A DNA stretch of 60,000 bases from Hydractinia symbiolongicarpus (GCF_029227915.1 NC_079888.1:8851001-8911000), one strand, 5' to 3'. Positions 34,684 to 46,840 are shown, counted from the first letter of the stretch. Numbers and translations are program-made. The notes: generated from the sequence alone by a model not told the origin.

Positions 34684-36981
34684 CGGTAATAAACATATAA
34701 ACGTATAAGAAGTAATGTTGATTCCTAAAAAAGTTAAAAATGATTCTTATGTTAATTTTAGTCATACATTATTTTTAACTAACACTTGCCAATCAATTTT
34801 AGACTATTATGAGAACTTGCAAACATATTGAAAATGAATTTTCATAGAATGACCTTAGATATGCTGTATTTTGAGGATACAGTCAGTTAGGTAAGGCAGG
34901 TATAAATTTTACGTAAGTTAAGTTGAGTAAATTGCAAGTAAATTTATGATCAGTTTTAAGGATCAAATCATTTTTGTTTATAATATGCACGTCTAAAAAG
35001 GTATGTTGTTCTCACATTGTATTTCCATAATAAATTCTCAAGAGAATTATCTTCGTGTTTATCTTCGAAGACAGGAAGAGGCATCAACATATCTACGATA
35101 AAATTTTGATTTATTGAGAGAATAGTTCACTAATCATGACTACGTGGGTGTCTTGTCGCCAAAGAGCTGAAATTGCTAATTTTTTAAGAATAGGCATGCA
35201 GAACATTCTTTAGGCTATAGATATGGCGCCAAAATGCACTGTGGAAGTCCTGCCTTAGCTTACATGTCTTGGACAAGGCCAGGATAAGTTCAAGTTATAA
35301 GATTTTTTCAGAAATCTGCTGTTTACTTTATTTACCTTGTATTTTACTTATTTAAACTCTTAGTGTCTTTTGAATTCAAAGTTAAGTTGATGTTGCAGGT
35401 GATGTTCTCGAAAATCATTATTAATGCTTGTTTGTCAAAGTATACACTGGGCGCCATTTTTTTTAATCTCAACGGATGTGCATTACAAAGGTGTTTTTAA
35501 ACTGCAGTAACCGAAAAAAAGTAAAAACATATATAAAAAACTCAACAACAACAACAACACAAACAAGATCAGAATTGCCTAATTATATATAACATGTACA
35601 TATCAACGTGACTTGACTTGCGTGACTAAAGAATATTAAAGAAATATTAAAAGAAGCAAATACGATTCATTTTATGTATTTTTTTATTATTATTAATCTT
35701 TATTTTTTTTGTATTGTCACAGTTTTAGCTCATGTTGACCCCAATGTTTCATTTGAAGAGGAAACATGTTTTAATTATGTTCAAGAAAGTACAAAAAAAC
35801 TCTAGAAAAGCCAATCATTAGCCTGCGAAGATCTTACAAGAACTCCTTCGACGCTTGCAGGTACCACATTGAATCACGTTAAAGTAAATTTAGTTTATTT
35901 ACATTATACAATATTAATTTATATTTAAGGGAAAAACACAACGATTTTCTATTTTTCAAAAATCGAAATTTTTTCCTCTATTACTCCCGCCAATAACTGC
36001 ATAAAGTTTTTCAACAAGGACTTAAAACCACTATGCTCCTTTATCTCACATGCATACGTTATAAAGGATAATAACAAGTTGCGGGTAAAAAGAGTAAATT
36101 TTTTTTTAGTAAACCGCCTTGTATTTTTCATTGTGATTTTTTCGGCTTTTACTTGTTGCTTGCTTGTTGTAATTGTCTCAAATCGTGTGTTTTCCCGAAT
36201 TTTAAAAATAACATAATCAACTAGTTGTACGTCTATGGAAAAAAATTACGGTTTCGTTTGTCGCACATATTGGGGTCCTTTATCAACCTCAACACAAAGT
36301 ATCAATTTGGCTACCATTTTGAACAAAATATGACTATTACTGTAGAATTGCTTTTAAGTCAGAATATCTGGATTATTGCAGCTTTAAATATATCACAACG
36401 CCCACTGCTTCGAAAATGTAATATCAGTGCTAAAAATAACACAGGTAAAAGAAAGAAATTATTGCACTTTTGTTATTGGGGGCAAAAAAGATCAGATTGT
36501 ATTTTTAAAAACAATATATCCAATTAAATCGATTTTATTTTTGTTGATGCAAAAACAAAAACAATACGTGTGAAAAGCAATTTAATACTTTTGACATGAA
36601 AGAAAGTTAGGAAAAGCGCCACCAAACTTTTTAGGACATTGCAATAGACTTAATATTTTCGCGATTGTCAAAGACAAAACAGTTAAAATTTCCATCACTG
36701 GAGGTAAAGCATTGTGTATAACTTACGTACTTTGATTAGCTGTCAGTAAAAATCACATTTATTAGTTATTGCTAAAATTAGCGACACCAAATACAAAACG
36801 TTTCCCTGGCCATATCTGTTAGTTGGCGGTAATCGGACACAAAATCAAATTATTATCTTGCACGTTGTTACTGGTAAACAAATTATAGTTGTAAGCAACC
36901 AAAAAACGATACAGAGCACTATTTATACGCGATAGTAATTATTCAGTTGTGTTACTATCGCCAGCAAAAGTTACTTCGTGT
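34684..36981. other. Intergenic, no gene seen
   Basis: AT-rich sequence with short CAA runs near 35541. A 100-codon plus frame at 36225-36527 lacks recognisable features. Confidence 0.4.
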
Positions 36982-37035
36982 CTCCGTAGCCTCACCCTCG
37001 ACCCCAGGTTTTTTTGACTTTTTGATTTGAAAGAT
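36982..37035 (-). repeat. Dispersed CCTGGGGACGAGG repeat, copy 4 (inverted)
   Basis: On the minus strand it reads ATCAAAAAGTCAAAAAAACC followed by TGGGGTCGAGGGTGAGG, matching copies 1 and 5 in the AAAAAGACAA lead and GC core. Confidence 0.5.
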
Positions 37036-37264
37036 GACGTCGAAAAATACCCTATCGTTGACCGGATTATGAAATATGAATGGCTTTTACATTTTCGCAA
37101 AATTATGATGATTTGTTTCCTTAGTCAGCACTCTTCCAAGTTAATAATAATGGTGCACGAAGCCGTGATCAATCAGTTTTGTAAACAAGACTTTATAAAG
37201 CTAGCAAATTTTGTGAAAAACGTTTTGGTGTTACTTTGTTAGATTACAAGGGCGTCGATAAGCT

Positions 37265-37705
37265 GCATACGCACTAAAAAGTGCGGGCGTTTTCGGGCGA
37301 GTTCGGTGGTTTGAAAAAAAATCAGGTATTTGCCCGAAAAAACCCGTATAGTCCCGAACAATGCCCCCTCCCTCCCTAAAAAATCACCACAAATGACTCT
37401 CGAATTACTTAAAAAAGTATAAAAATTAAAATGAACTAACTATGTGGTAGCGAAGTTCTTAAAAGAACTATTCTTTATGATTTTTAATAAGATTAACTTG
37501 ATAAATAACTTATATATAAACTTTATTAACTCCTTTCTCCTCAAACGCATTCTTTCAACTGTTGTCCGCCATGTCTATGTTACAAAGTGTTGCATTTCGG
37601 GAATGTTCCGGGCGAGTTCGGGCGTGTTCGGGAAAGTGGAAACGGTTTCGGCGGACAACCGTCAATTTAATTCGAAAAGTCACCAGAAATCGCCCGTATC
37701 ACCCT
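37265..37705 (+). repeat. GC-rich CGGGCG-type repeat pair
   Basis: Blocks at 37283-37315 (GGGCGTTTTCGGGCGAGTTC) and 37598-37635 (CCGGGCGAGTTCGGGCGTG) share TTCGGGCGAGTTCGG. They stand out from the AT-rich surroundings, as do CCCGAAAAAACCCG and CCCGAACA between them. A frame at 37444-37728 crosses the second block but is not convincing. Confidence 0.4.
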
Positions 37706-39799
37706 CTTTTCGATTTATTAAAACATAACTGACTCAGTCTTGGTGTTGCGTTGTACATTAATTATGAAAGAATAGTAGACTCCTGAAGTAATAAAAGAAC
37801 AGTCCTGTCTTCTAGCAAGTGTTTGTATGTTGTAGCTAAGCTAAGCTTGCGAAAACAAGGTTCCTTAGCATGTAGTAGATGATGAAAAATCTACTGCAGA
37901 CGTGCTGATAACAGCTATCTTTATGAATTTAGCTTCGTACTTTTTTTTTACACCTAGCTAGTTTATAACTAGATCAACTTTTTCAACGATAGGATTAGAG
38001 ACTTTACTTTTCCATAAAACGCAATAGCAACATTTTTGTTTAAAATCAGATGCAAAAGGATAAATTCTACAAATATGTATATTTCTGTGGAACCTATTTT
38101 TAAAACTTTATTAAATATTTACTTATATTAATGAATTTTTTCAAGAAGAAGAAGAAGGGGGAATCTTAGCGTCTCGGAGAAATCTATAAATTCAATAATA
38201 CCTTAACTGTATTCATGCAGAGGTAGGTAAAATCAACCTACTCGCAGCTTAACGCTGACGCTGACGCTGATGTCAAAATGTCTCCTAAATTCTCCTCAAA
38301 TGACCTCTTTTTTTAAAAAATTGGGTTTTTTTCTCAAATCTGTTAAAACCTTTTTGAGATTTAGTTATTTTTTATATAGTTTTTATATTATTTATTTTGA
38401 ATTACCACAATTTGTTGTGGTCTGCAAACACTTATCTTTTGTAAGAAAATACTGAGATGCCCATCTGTTTGTTCCTTTATTTTAGTGCAAAATTTTCGCT
38501 TCATTTCCTCAGTTTTGTTAACAAAAGCTCCTCAGATATGACAAAAATCTCCTCAAAAAAATCTCTTAAATTTTCTTTTAAAAAAAAGAGTGGGATACCG
38601 CAGCAATCAAGCATGGTACATATTTTTATTTAGATCCTATCTGACAATTTCAATAACGAGAATTGCTCATAATGTTTTTTGTAAATGTATCTTTGTCAAA
38701 ATTGATAAACTGTCAAAAATTGTTTATTGGTGTCCCGAAAATTGTTTATTGGTGTACCAAATTCAGAAACTCAGAAATTATGATAAAAGTGGAAATATTT
38801 TTGTACTCAAATTTATCAAGCCAACATAAAAACAAGCTATAGCAAGATTTTAGTCCTTATTATTATTTTATTTTTTGCAAAAGGTATGGTTTCCAACAAG
38901 AAGTATTTTATAGCTCACTTTACACGGCACCTTAACAGCTATTTTTCACTTCAAGAAAATATTCCATGGTATAAAATGGACAGGTACAGAAGAAAAATTT
39001 TTCTACTTGTATCCATTTCATAGTGATTTTTATACAGAAAGTAAACACACTTCGCAATCCTCACAAAATGAAATAACCTGATTGGCTAAACAATTCTCTG
39101 CAAAGAACAAGTTTAACTCAATTCACTTTGCTCAGAACAGAATAGACATGAGCATTTTCTGTTCATGTGACGTAAACATGGCATGCTCAGAAATTTGTTT
39201 ATACTTGTATTCATATTAAGAAGGTATTTTAAACAAGAGTAGAACTTTATTCTTCCCAAAAAATTAGTTCTCGTATAAAAAGTTAAAAGTATTTCAAAAA
39301 TTTGTTCTTGCAAAAAATAATTTTCTAAAATACCCTTAATTATTCTGCTGTTTTACATAGCAGAATGTCTGAATGTCTAAGGCAAGCTTTAATTATACCT
39401 GAAGCTGTCTACACATATCTTTCTTTTTAATTCTTTGTTTTTTTCATGGTTCAAATATATTCATAAGTATGATTTGAAACCTAACAATGAACTATCTAAG
39501 TTTTCCAGGTAGTACCTAGCTAGCTAAACTATATTAAAGTATTATGTAACCTGCTAATAAAACAGCACATCTTTTTTTTAACTTGACAGACGCTTATTGC
39601 AGTTACCAAGATAAATTTTCTTGTATATTTTACTCGTGAGACAAAAATTTTCTGTTGCGCTGGAATATAAAATTATGCCTGCTAAAGTTCCGCCATTGTT
39701 AGCCGCATAAATTAAGGTATGACGTGTCGCATAATCTGGTCATGTATTGGCCAAAATCGCTCAACAATACCAGGGTATTTTTAGTCGTCTTCTCTCATA
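37706..39799. other. Intergenic, no gene seen
   Basis: No gene recognised. A small GCTGAC x3 run occurs at about 38253-38270. Confidence 0.4.
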
Positions 39800-39835
39800 T
39801 CAAAAAGACAAAAAACCTGGGGACGAGGGTGTCAG
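39800..39835 (+). repeat. Dispersed CCTGGGGACGAGG repeat, copy 5
   Basis: CAAAAAGACAAAAAACCTGG followed by GGACGAGGGTG; same orientation as copies 1-3. Confidence 0.5.
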
Positions 39836-40495
39836 TAGCATTACAGGGAGTTTACTTTTTTTTGGCGTCCGCACGGAAGGAAAATAAAATGTTTTTTACA
39901 TAACCTGTTACTACAGCAATGTTTGTTTTCACTTTGAAACAACAACAGAAGGAAAAGGAATGTAAAGATATTTTTTTTTGTCACAGCAAAAGAAATTTCC
40001 CATCTTTCAATATAAACACCCTTGTTATCGTTTTAATATAAAAGAGAAATACAAGTTGCATAATGTCTGTCTCCACTATAGTTTCACAAAAAAAGTTGCA
40101 CAACAATTATTGGGAACCAAACCTGTAAGCATTCGGGTTTTTTTTTTAATTTTAACTAGATATCAAGAAAAATTTGATTTTTTAGGTATTTTTTTGTATT
40201 TTATGACAAGAAATATTAAAATTTATAAGAAGATATGTTAATTCAACTTTTATTTAATCTTTGGGCGCTTAATTGATTTCAGAAAAAAATAAAAAATAGT
40301 GGCACGACCCTTACCATAATGCTTTCATAAATCTTCAATTCCATATAAGTATAAATATTCAAACAGCTTATAAAATGTTGCTTCAGAAAAAAGGAGCCAA
40401 TTCATGAATTTTGGGAAAATTATCCAGGGGAGGGAGGGGGATCGTCTTATAAATAATAATTTATAATTTTTATCTGTATATAAACTTCACTTATT
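39836..40495. other. Intergenic, no gene seen
   Basis: AT-rich, with a G-rich GGGGAGGGAGGGGG tract at about 40428-40441. The plus frame at 39978-40241 has no domain and looks fortuitous. Confidence 0.4.
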
Positions 40496-40885
40496 TTAAA
40501 ATATGTCTTTAAAGAGTTCAGGAAGACATCTAGTCACTTTCTGCTCAGGATCGACATGTTCCCAAAAATGTATAAAAAAATAAAGACATGGATTAATAAT
40601 ACATCTAAGTTGTAATATACTTTTATCATCGCAAAGCTTGTATTCAGAGGAAGTATGACTTTGTTTTAAACGTCGATCATACTTGATTAGTTTTTTTCGG
40701 AAAAAAACAAGGAAATTTGTTTTTAACCTGAGAAGTTCTCTATTTTCAAACATTTCAGGTCTTCGGGGATTTAAAGTTATTTTGCGGTACTTTGGAAATA
40801 CATGCGATTGAAAATCTTCACAGATATGAGCACTGATTTTGTTTTTATTCCTTTTATACGCGGCAGACAAGCTGCTCGCATATTG
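40496..40885 (-). CDS. Hypothetical ORF, about 124 codons, possible exon
   Basis: The frame is open from a TAA near 40886 down to a TAA at 40496-40498. It has coding-like, basic composition with few low-complexity runs: HVFPKYRKITLNPRRPEMFE, LIKYDRRLKQSHTSSEYKLC, then FIHFWEHVDPEQKVTRCLPE. The first in-frame ATG is about 40 codons in, so if real it is probably a 3' exon (a possible acceptor is the TATTTCCAAAG before YRKITL). No family recognised. Confidence 0.3.
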   Translation of the reverse strand, partial: QYASSLSAAYKRNKNKISAHICEDFQSHVFPKYRKITLNPRRPEMFENRELLRLKTNFLVFFRKKLIKYDRRLKQSHTSSEYKLCDDKSILQLRCIINPCLYFFIHFWEHVDPEQKVTRCLPELFKDIF

Positions 40886-43800
40886 CTTTTATTGTTATTG
40901 AGGCTATCGTATACGTGAAATTCATGCATTTTAGTTATGTGTATTTTACTGAATTGGTTGACTATCAAGCACTAGATTGCAAAACTTGTAGCTGAGGAAA
41001 ACTTGTTGAAGGCTGGTAAGTGATTTGCCCAATTGAGTATATAACTTTGTTGTTTATCTGAGGTGCAAAAATTGCTACATAATTTTCAAATGGTCATGTG
41101 ATTTTGGCTACCTGATTGAATGTTTTTTGAAACGTTTTTTTATATATATTTTTTATTTTGACTAATATTAGAACTCTTTTTTTTGTGTGCATGCATAACT
41201 ATGTGTGTGCATTGCAGCTTTCATATGATGACCAAAATTTTGCTATATGAATCCCAAAGTTGCTCTTAATAAAAGTATCATAACAAAAGGGTGATTTTTT
41301 TAAACAATAATTAACTGAAACTGTGAACTCCTATATTGCAGTTACATTTAGCAATTGATAAAAAGTTCAAAAAGCTGGAGGAAACCTTACATGTGGATGA
41401 AAACTAGCTTAAAAAAAGTGTAATACCTTAGGACCCTTCTCATCTTTGCTTTTGCATTTTATGGCTTTAGCGTTCCCCAAAAATGCACCCCTTCCCTGAT
41501 AAATGCTGCTCTTCTCTTGTTTTAAAATGTTTTTAAAACGTCCTTTTTTTATTTTTTACTTAACAAGCTTACATTTTATAACACACATTGGATATACAAT
41601 TTTAATAATTCAAAAAATTTATCGAAAGTGTTGAAATGGTTTGAAAAGTCCACATGTGATCTAATTTGTTTAAAAAGTATTGGTAAATCAAGGAAATGTG
41701 TGCTACCTTAGGAAAAAAATTGCTTAAGGAATAACTTTTGAGGAATTATTTTGGGCATGCCGGACCAAAATAATAAATAGGCATTTTATTTGACTGCCCA
41801 TTGTTGGTTGTTTTCATTCTGCTTAAAAATAATATTCAAAATGCAACCGTAAGGATTAATTAGGCATTCTCATCGTAAAAGTAAAAAGATGTTTCTTGTG
41901 AATAAATTTTTCCTTTACTGAAATAATTTACTGTTTCTATTGTTTACTATTTCTAAGGTTCGAATTGCTTTTAATATTTTTTGAACCTGTATCTGAGTCA
42001 AAATCACAATGCTGTCTAAATACTGGAACTCTTAAAATTATGATGATAACGGACCTATTCTTTAGATGAATTTCATTAAACCATATAATACCATATCTGA
42101 AGTCGATATTTTAATTTTTACTGAAGTTATGGCACTTATAACTAAAAAGGTTACTACTACCTCGTTTGGACTTATTTTGTGAATTGTTATGTTCACTTTT
42201 TTGCATTAGTATTAAAAGTCTTGAGATAATATATCACAGTGGTGAGCTATATCTACAAACATTCAATTCGACATGCTTTAACAAAACAGTGCCTGTAAAA
42301 ATGGGATCAACATCATGTCTTATTAAAACAAGAAACTTTTTTGCAAAATGAATTTGTGAGATTTGGGGAGACCTATTTTCAATGAGCATCATCTAATATT
42401 CTCTAAAGAGTAATATTTGTGACAGATGGTATTGCATGTAGAATATTAGCACTGTCTTTAGTTGATCGTAAATTTAACCACGCCAAGTTCAGTGCTCAAT
42501 CAAAGTTTCACTTAAAATATGATTACAGTTCAATTTGCCTGAAATTCTTTCATGGCATGTCTAAATGACTAGCAAGAATTATTTACCAAATATTTTTATC
42601 AGATTGGTCTAAAAGTACTCCATAACAAGTTTCAAACTAGTAACCCTTTTAACACCGTTATTGCACTTCTAATGTTCTTGAATTAAGCGGATAAATGTGC
42701 GTTTAATGTAAAGATGGCTATAACAAGTTAACCAACTGGATTTTTGTGTTTTATGTGGTAACCAAAATTTAGTAAAGTAAAAAATATGCCTGCTAACCAC
42801 AACCTGATACGAATAAATTAAGACATGTGGTGTACATTTTGCAAAAAACATTTTGTGAAAAAATATTTTGTCTACAAAGGAAATAATGTCAAACATAATG
42901 ACATGGACGACACTGGGTCTCTGAGCAAGTAATTTTATGTAATGTCAATCTCTCCATAAAGCTAAAAATTAAAGTTTGCCGTCCACCTTATACCAAGTTG
43001 ATTTCCTTTCTATTTGGTGTTATCTTGATAGTTTTATTTTTTATTTATTAAACTGTGCCAGCTATTGAAATATTTCTATTTAAGCTGTATCACTATATGG
43101 TGTCTTTTCTTATACTCTCATGGCTTAGTAGCAATAACAATAGCATTGCTTAGCAACTCATCAGCGCCAATCAGGTTTCATATCGGACAAGCTTCCTTCC
43201 AGGGTCATGTTTGTATCGCTGTCTTGATGTCAGAAAAGATTGTTCTCAACTGGCTTATGTACTCAACGAACTTATTTGGTTAGATTAAAAAATTCAAACT
43301 GTGATTATTCTTGCTAACTTTAGCATAGCCTATTATTGCAGATATCGTAGAAATTCTAATTAGCGCATTTTCAGCCATCCTTACTCCCGTTAAAGATATG
43401 GACCAATCCTCAAGCAAAGCTTTTTGCCAAAAAACGATCTAACAACTGCTATTTTTCAAAAACTATAAACAGAATTGTAGATGAGTAATCATTGAAATGG
43501 AAATTGTTATGAAACCTACTTTCAAATAAATAGCCGATCTCGCGATACATACCTATTAAATTGTTTTTGGTTATCATTTTGTGTTAGACCCCCACCCGCA
43601 TCGGCTGCAGTTTAAAACAGAATAGTGAGTTAAACTTATTTTATTTACACTAAAGCTTACTAGTTAGCTAAGTCAGCCACAATAAAGTAAGAAAAATGAC
43701 TACACGTAATTTATATGGAAATGAATTGCTAAGGGTTGCATAGACTTGACTCAAGAGACTAAGTAACTAACTTAAAGAATTGGTTTTGGGAAACAAAAAA

Positions 43801-44063
43801 TCGATACTGCTATTTTTTAGTGTTCCTTAGTATTTTTAAAATTAATAGAGGGTTTAAGTCCTTTCCTTCTTACAACCACCACGTCCTCCATCACCACCAC
43901 TTGGTAATATACTGCGGTATCTCCTTCCACTTCACTTATCTCTCTGGTTTGCACGCAGATCCTGTTTAACGAGTTGCGGAACTAAATCTAATTGATTGTT
44001 TTGCGAAGTGATAAAAGAAGATCATGGAAGCATTAGATACCCCATAAATCAAGAATATCTATG
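40886..44063. other. Intergenic, no gene seen
   Basis: About 3.2 kb of AT-rich DNA. A 72-codon plus frame at 43065-43283 begins with a signal-like hydrophobic stretch but has no ATG at its head and no known motif. Confidence 0.4.
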
Positions 44064-44325
44064 TCTTTTGTTATGGGTGATCATGTATAGAACTTGATGA
44101 ATTGGGAATGAAAGTTTCATGTCCATTGCAGTTTAGCTGAAGAAAAAGTATAGGGCAAGAAAAAGTATATGCCTATTTTAAAGAAACGACTACCTTAACC
44201 TTTGTAAACATATTTTTAATAAAACAAAACGCATTCTAAGCCTTCCTCTTTTTCAGTTTCTCTAGCCATCCTTCTGAGGCTTGAGAATTTTCCATGTTTA
44301 GTTGCTTTGCAAAGTACAATGCCTT

Positions 44326-44693
44326 TTACTTGATGGGAACACCGTTGATTAGGCATTTTCTGATCTCATTTTTTGAACCATTGTAAACAGCTTTATTAAT
44401 TTGATGGCACTTGTCAATTTTAGCTCTTTTGGTAGAGGCACTGCCTTTTTGAAAAGCATTAACAATTTTACGTTTTTCTTCAAATGGACATAATGTTTTA
44501 TGGAACTTCAAACAAGAATCAAACTTTTTTGGTTAGTTTTTTCCCTCGTCAAGTTCAAGCAAGGCTTGTTAGCTTTAAACTTATTTGTGTACTCGTTTTG
44601 CGGTAGTGGTACTTTCCTATTTTCTTTGTTAAGGTAATAATTAGGAAGAGTTGTTCTGAAAGCACATAAAATGTTATGTTTTTTTTTGTTCAC
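44326..44693 (-). pseudogene. Decayed small gene in unit A, unrecognised
   Basis: Two overlapping minus frames (44693-44508 and 44511-44326) adjoin with a change of frame. The first has NKENRKVPLPQNEY; the second ends in KCHQINKAVYNGSKNEIRKC and a stop. Unit B keeps similar peptides. Conservation at peptide level suggests a former coding sequence. No family recognised; Lys/Asn-rich with few cysteines. Confidence 0.35.
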
Positions 44694-44888
44694 AAAGTAT
44701 TAATATATTTTTGTACAATCAGTTACAAGCTTTGTTAATTAGAAAAAGAAAACTTTGTTTGGTTTTTGCAAAGCTAAATTCGACGCAGCTGGTTTTGGCT
44801 TTGTTTTTCTTAATGTCGTTAAACAAACGAAATGTAATTTTAACAAAGAGGCAATTAGAACAATATTTTCTCAAATAGTTTAAAGATA

Positions 44889-44930
44889 TCATATCAAAAA
44901 CAAGGTGTAGCCACCTTGTTTTTGATATGA
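44889..44930. repeat. Perfect 19-bp hairpin
   Basis: TCATATCAAAAACAAGGTG (44889-44907) and its exact complement (44912-44930) flank the 4-nt loop TAGC. It is present only in unit A of the tandem duplication. No AATAAA or T-run suggests a terminator, which would be out of place here anyway. Confidence 0.9.
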
Positions 44931-45000
44931 AACTTTAGTTCAAATACAATACACAATTTAAAAGGTCTGCATTTGTTGATCTTAGCGACATAAATTCTAC

Positions 45001-45790
45001 CTTTTGTTATGGATTATACAAGAGCTCATGGACTCCTTCACTTGATGAATTTAAAACGAATGTTCCATGTCGATTGCAGCAGTTAAGCTGAAGAAAAAGT
45101 ATATGGCTATTTTAAAGGAACGACTACCTAAACCTTTGTAAACATATTTTTAATAAAACAAAACGCATCTTAAGCCGTTTTCTTTTTCAGTTTCTCTAGC
45201 CATCCTTCTGAGGAATTTTCCACGTTTAGTTCCTTTGCAAAGTACAATGCCTTTTACTTGATGGGAACACCGTTGATTGGGCATTTTCTGATCTCATTTT
45301 TTGAACCATTGTAAACAGCTTTATTAATTTGATGGCACTTGTCTGCTTTAACTCTTTTAGTAAAAGCACTGGCTTTTTGAAAAGCCTCAACAATTTTTGA
45401 TTTTTTTTCTTATTGGACGCAGTGTTTTTTGTTAGTTTTTTCCCTCGTCAAGTTCAACCAAGGCCTTGTATTTTAGCTCTAAACTCAATTCTTTGTGTAC
45501 TCGTTTTTTTCGGTAATGATATTTCTCTATTTTCTTTGTTAAGGTTATAATTAAGAAGCGTTGTTTAAAAGCACATAAAATGTTTTGTTATGCCTTTCTT
45601 TTGTTCACAAAGTATTAATATTTTTGTACAATTAGTTACATTCGATGCAGCTGGCTTTGGCTTTGTTTTTCTTAATTTCGTTAAACAAACGAAATGTAAT
45701 TTTAACAAATAGCAACAACAATATTTGATCAAATAGTACATAGATTTAAAAGTTTTGCATTTGTTGACCTTTGCGACATAAATTCTTCCG
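45001..45790. repeat. Tandem duplication, unit B, abutting the GPCR
   Basis: Homologous to unit A with several deletions (for example around 45420-45430). It ends in TGCGACATAAATTCT, which in unit A is followed by the start of B and here by the GPCR start codon. The duplication therefore makes up the immediate 5' flank of the receptor gene. Confidence 0.8.
45254..45405 (-). pseudogene. Unit B counterpart of the decayed small gene
   Basis: The frame ends in KCHQINKAVYNGSKNEIRKC, then PINGVPIK and a stop at 45254-45256, as in unit A (LINGVPIK). It is closed about 50 codons upstream by a TAA where unit A is open. Most differences in the shared part are substitutions rather than frameshifts. Confidence 0.35.
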
Positions 45791-46693
45791 ATGAATAAAA
45801 CTGCTTTGAAATTATGGTGTGAGTTTTATACTCCGTTAATATCATCCACAGAATCTGCAAGATATAATCACATTGCTATTTCTTTCGTGACACTTATCTG
45901 CGCATGCGCTATTGTCATTTCAAATGGTGTATTTTTATTATTAGTGTTATCAAACAAGCGCTTAAGAAAGACATATAATATTTTGTTTATCATGTTATCA
46001 TTTGCTGATTTAATGTTAGGTATGCTGACCGTACCAGCTTATGCCATGTTGTTTTATAGTTATTACCATGGAAACGTAAATTGCGTAGTCGTCCGTATGC
46101 TATTTTCATTTGGGTTCATGTTTGTTACCGTATCGATAACTGGAACAGCATTCATCGCTTCCGAATTGTTCGTAGCTGTTTTTAAACCAATTACATTTCG
46201 CGTTTTAATAAGAAAAAACACGTTGTCGTCAGTGCTTGCTGGAATATGGTGTATTTTTATTGTACTTCCTTTAATAGCTGTATATGTTTACCACCCTTTG
46301 TTAGAAGGGTATCAATTTTTTTTTGGAGTATACAGTTGTTTTGTTTTCATCTCCATTATAATATGTCAAGTTTGTGTCTATAAGCGGTTATATCGTCATA
46401 ATGATATAACGACGTCGAGACATGATAATCATAAAAAGTCTCTTAAAGTTGCCATAAAAGTTTTAATCACACATGGAATCTGCTACTTACCCGCCGCCAT
46501 TTGCATCCTGTACAAAGCATACGCTGGTAACTCGTCTACTTTGCAAACATACGTGGAACAGTGGACCTATCTTCCAGCTATTACGAATTCCTTTTGGAAC
46601 ACGTTTATTTATGGATTTCGCTCCGCTGAAATTAGATTCGAGCTTAAGCGCACATTACGAAGGCGTTTAAGAAGAACTGGATTTGTTGTATAA
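45791..46693 (+). CDS. Rhodopsin-class (class A) GPCR, single exon, 300 aa, orphan
   Basis: Seven hydrophobic spans at about residues 29-53, 62-88, 98-124, 145-166, 175-198, 220-241 and 256-275. Class A anchors present: N45 in SNG (TM1), LSFAD with D73 (TM2), C98 at the head of TM3, W153 (TM4), CYLP 231-234 in place of CWxP (TM6) and N266 plus NTFIY 270-274 in place of NPxxY (TM7). The D/E-R-Y position is E125-L126-F127, followed by the usual VAVFKP, so the conserved TM3 arginine is missing. The second extracellular loop lacks a cysteine to pair with C98. Short N-terminus with no signal peptide; basic C-tail (KRTLRRRLRR). Intronless orphan receptors of this size are common in cnidarians. The ligand cannot be told. 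The frame is intact, so it is probably functional. Confidence 0.88.
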   Translation: MNKTALKLWCEFYTPLISSTESARYNHIAISFVTLICACAIVISNGVFLLLVLSNKRLRKTYNILFIMLSFADLMLGMLTVPAYAMLFYSYYHGNVNCVVVRMLFSFGFMFVTVSITGTAFIASELFVAVFKPITFRVLIRKNTLSSVLAGIWCIFIVLPLIAVYVYHPLLEGYQFFFGVYSCFVFISIIICQVCVYKRLYRHNDITTSRHDNHKKSLKVAIKVLITHGICYLPAAICILYKAYAGNSSTLQTYVEQWTYLPAITNSFWNTFIYGFRSAEIRFELKRTLRRRLRRTGFVV

Positions 46694-46840
46694 CTAAAAG
46701 TATTTCAATATTTTTTGTGGTTAAAGAAATTATATTTTTTAATAATTTTTTGTTCGCCATATTTAAATTAGGTGAAATAATTTGAGTTAGTATAGTTTAT
46801 TTATTTATTTATTATCACAAAGCTTTTCGGAATATCTGTA
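46694..46840. other. 3' flank of GPCR
   Basis: AT-rich, with a TTTA-type microsatellite near 46798-46813. No canonical AATAAA was noticed. Confidence 0.35.

Larger units (their letters stand above)
44064..45000. repeat. Tandem duplication, unit A (~937 bp)
   Basis: Starts at CTTTTGTTATGG and is repeated directly from 45001. The strongest blocks are 44190-44440 against 45130-45360 (including TTTACTTGATGGGAACACCG in both) and the tail near 44810-44995. Unit A has a 42-bp hairpin insertion at 44889-44930 that B lacks. Confidence 0.8.

Noticed and set aside
34400-34765. Periodic frames (YLSGVNFVEVG and DSTKISYLQK types) on both strands
   Set aside because: The 33-bp unit is a multiple of three, so open frames arise automatically; the flanks show no coding signal.
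43065-43283. Secreted-peptide-like frame with hydrophobic start
   Set aside because: No ATG at the head of the frame, no processing sites, and context offers no splice support.
46473-46670. 65-codon frame inside the GPCR gene
   Set aside because: Alternative-frame shadow of the receptor coding sequence.
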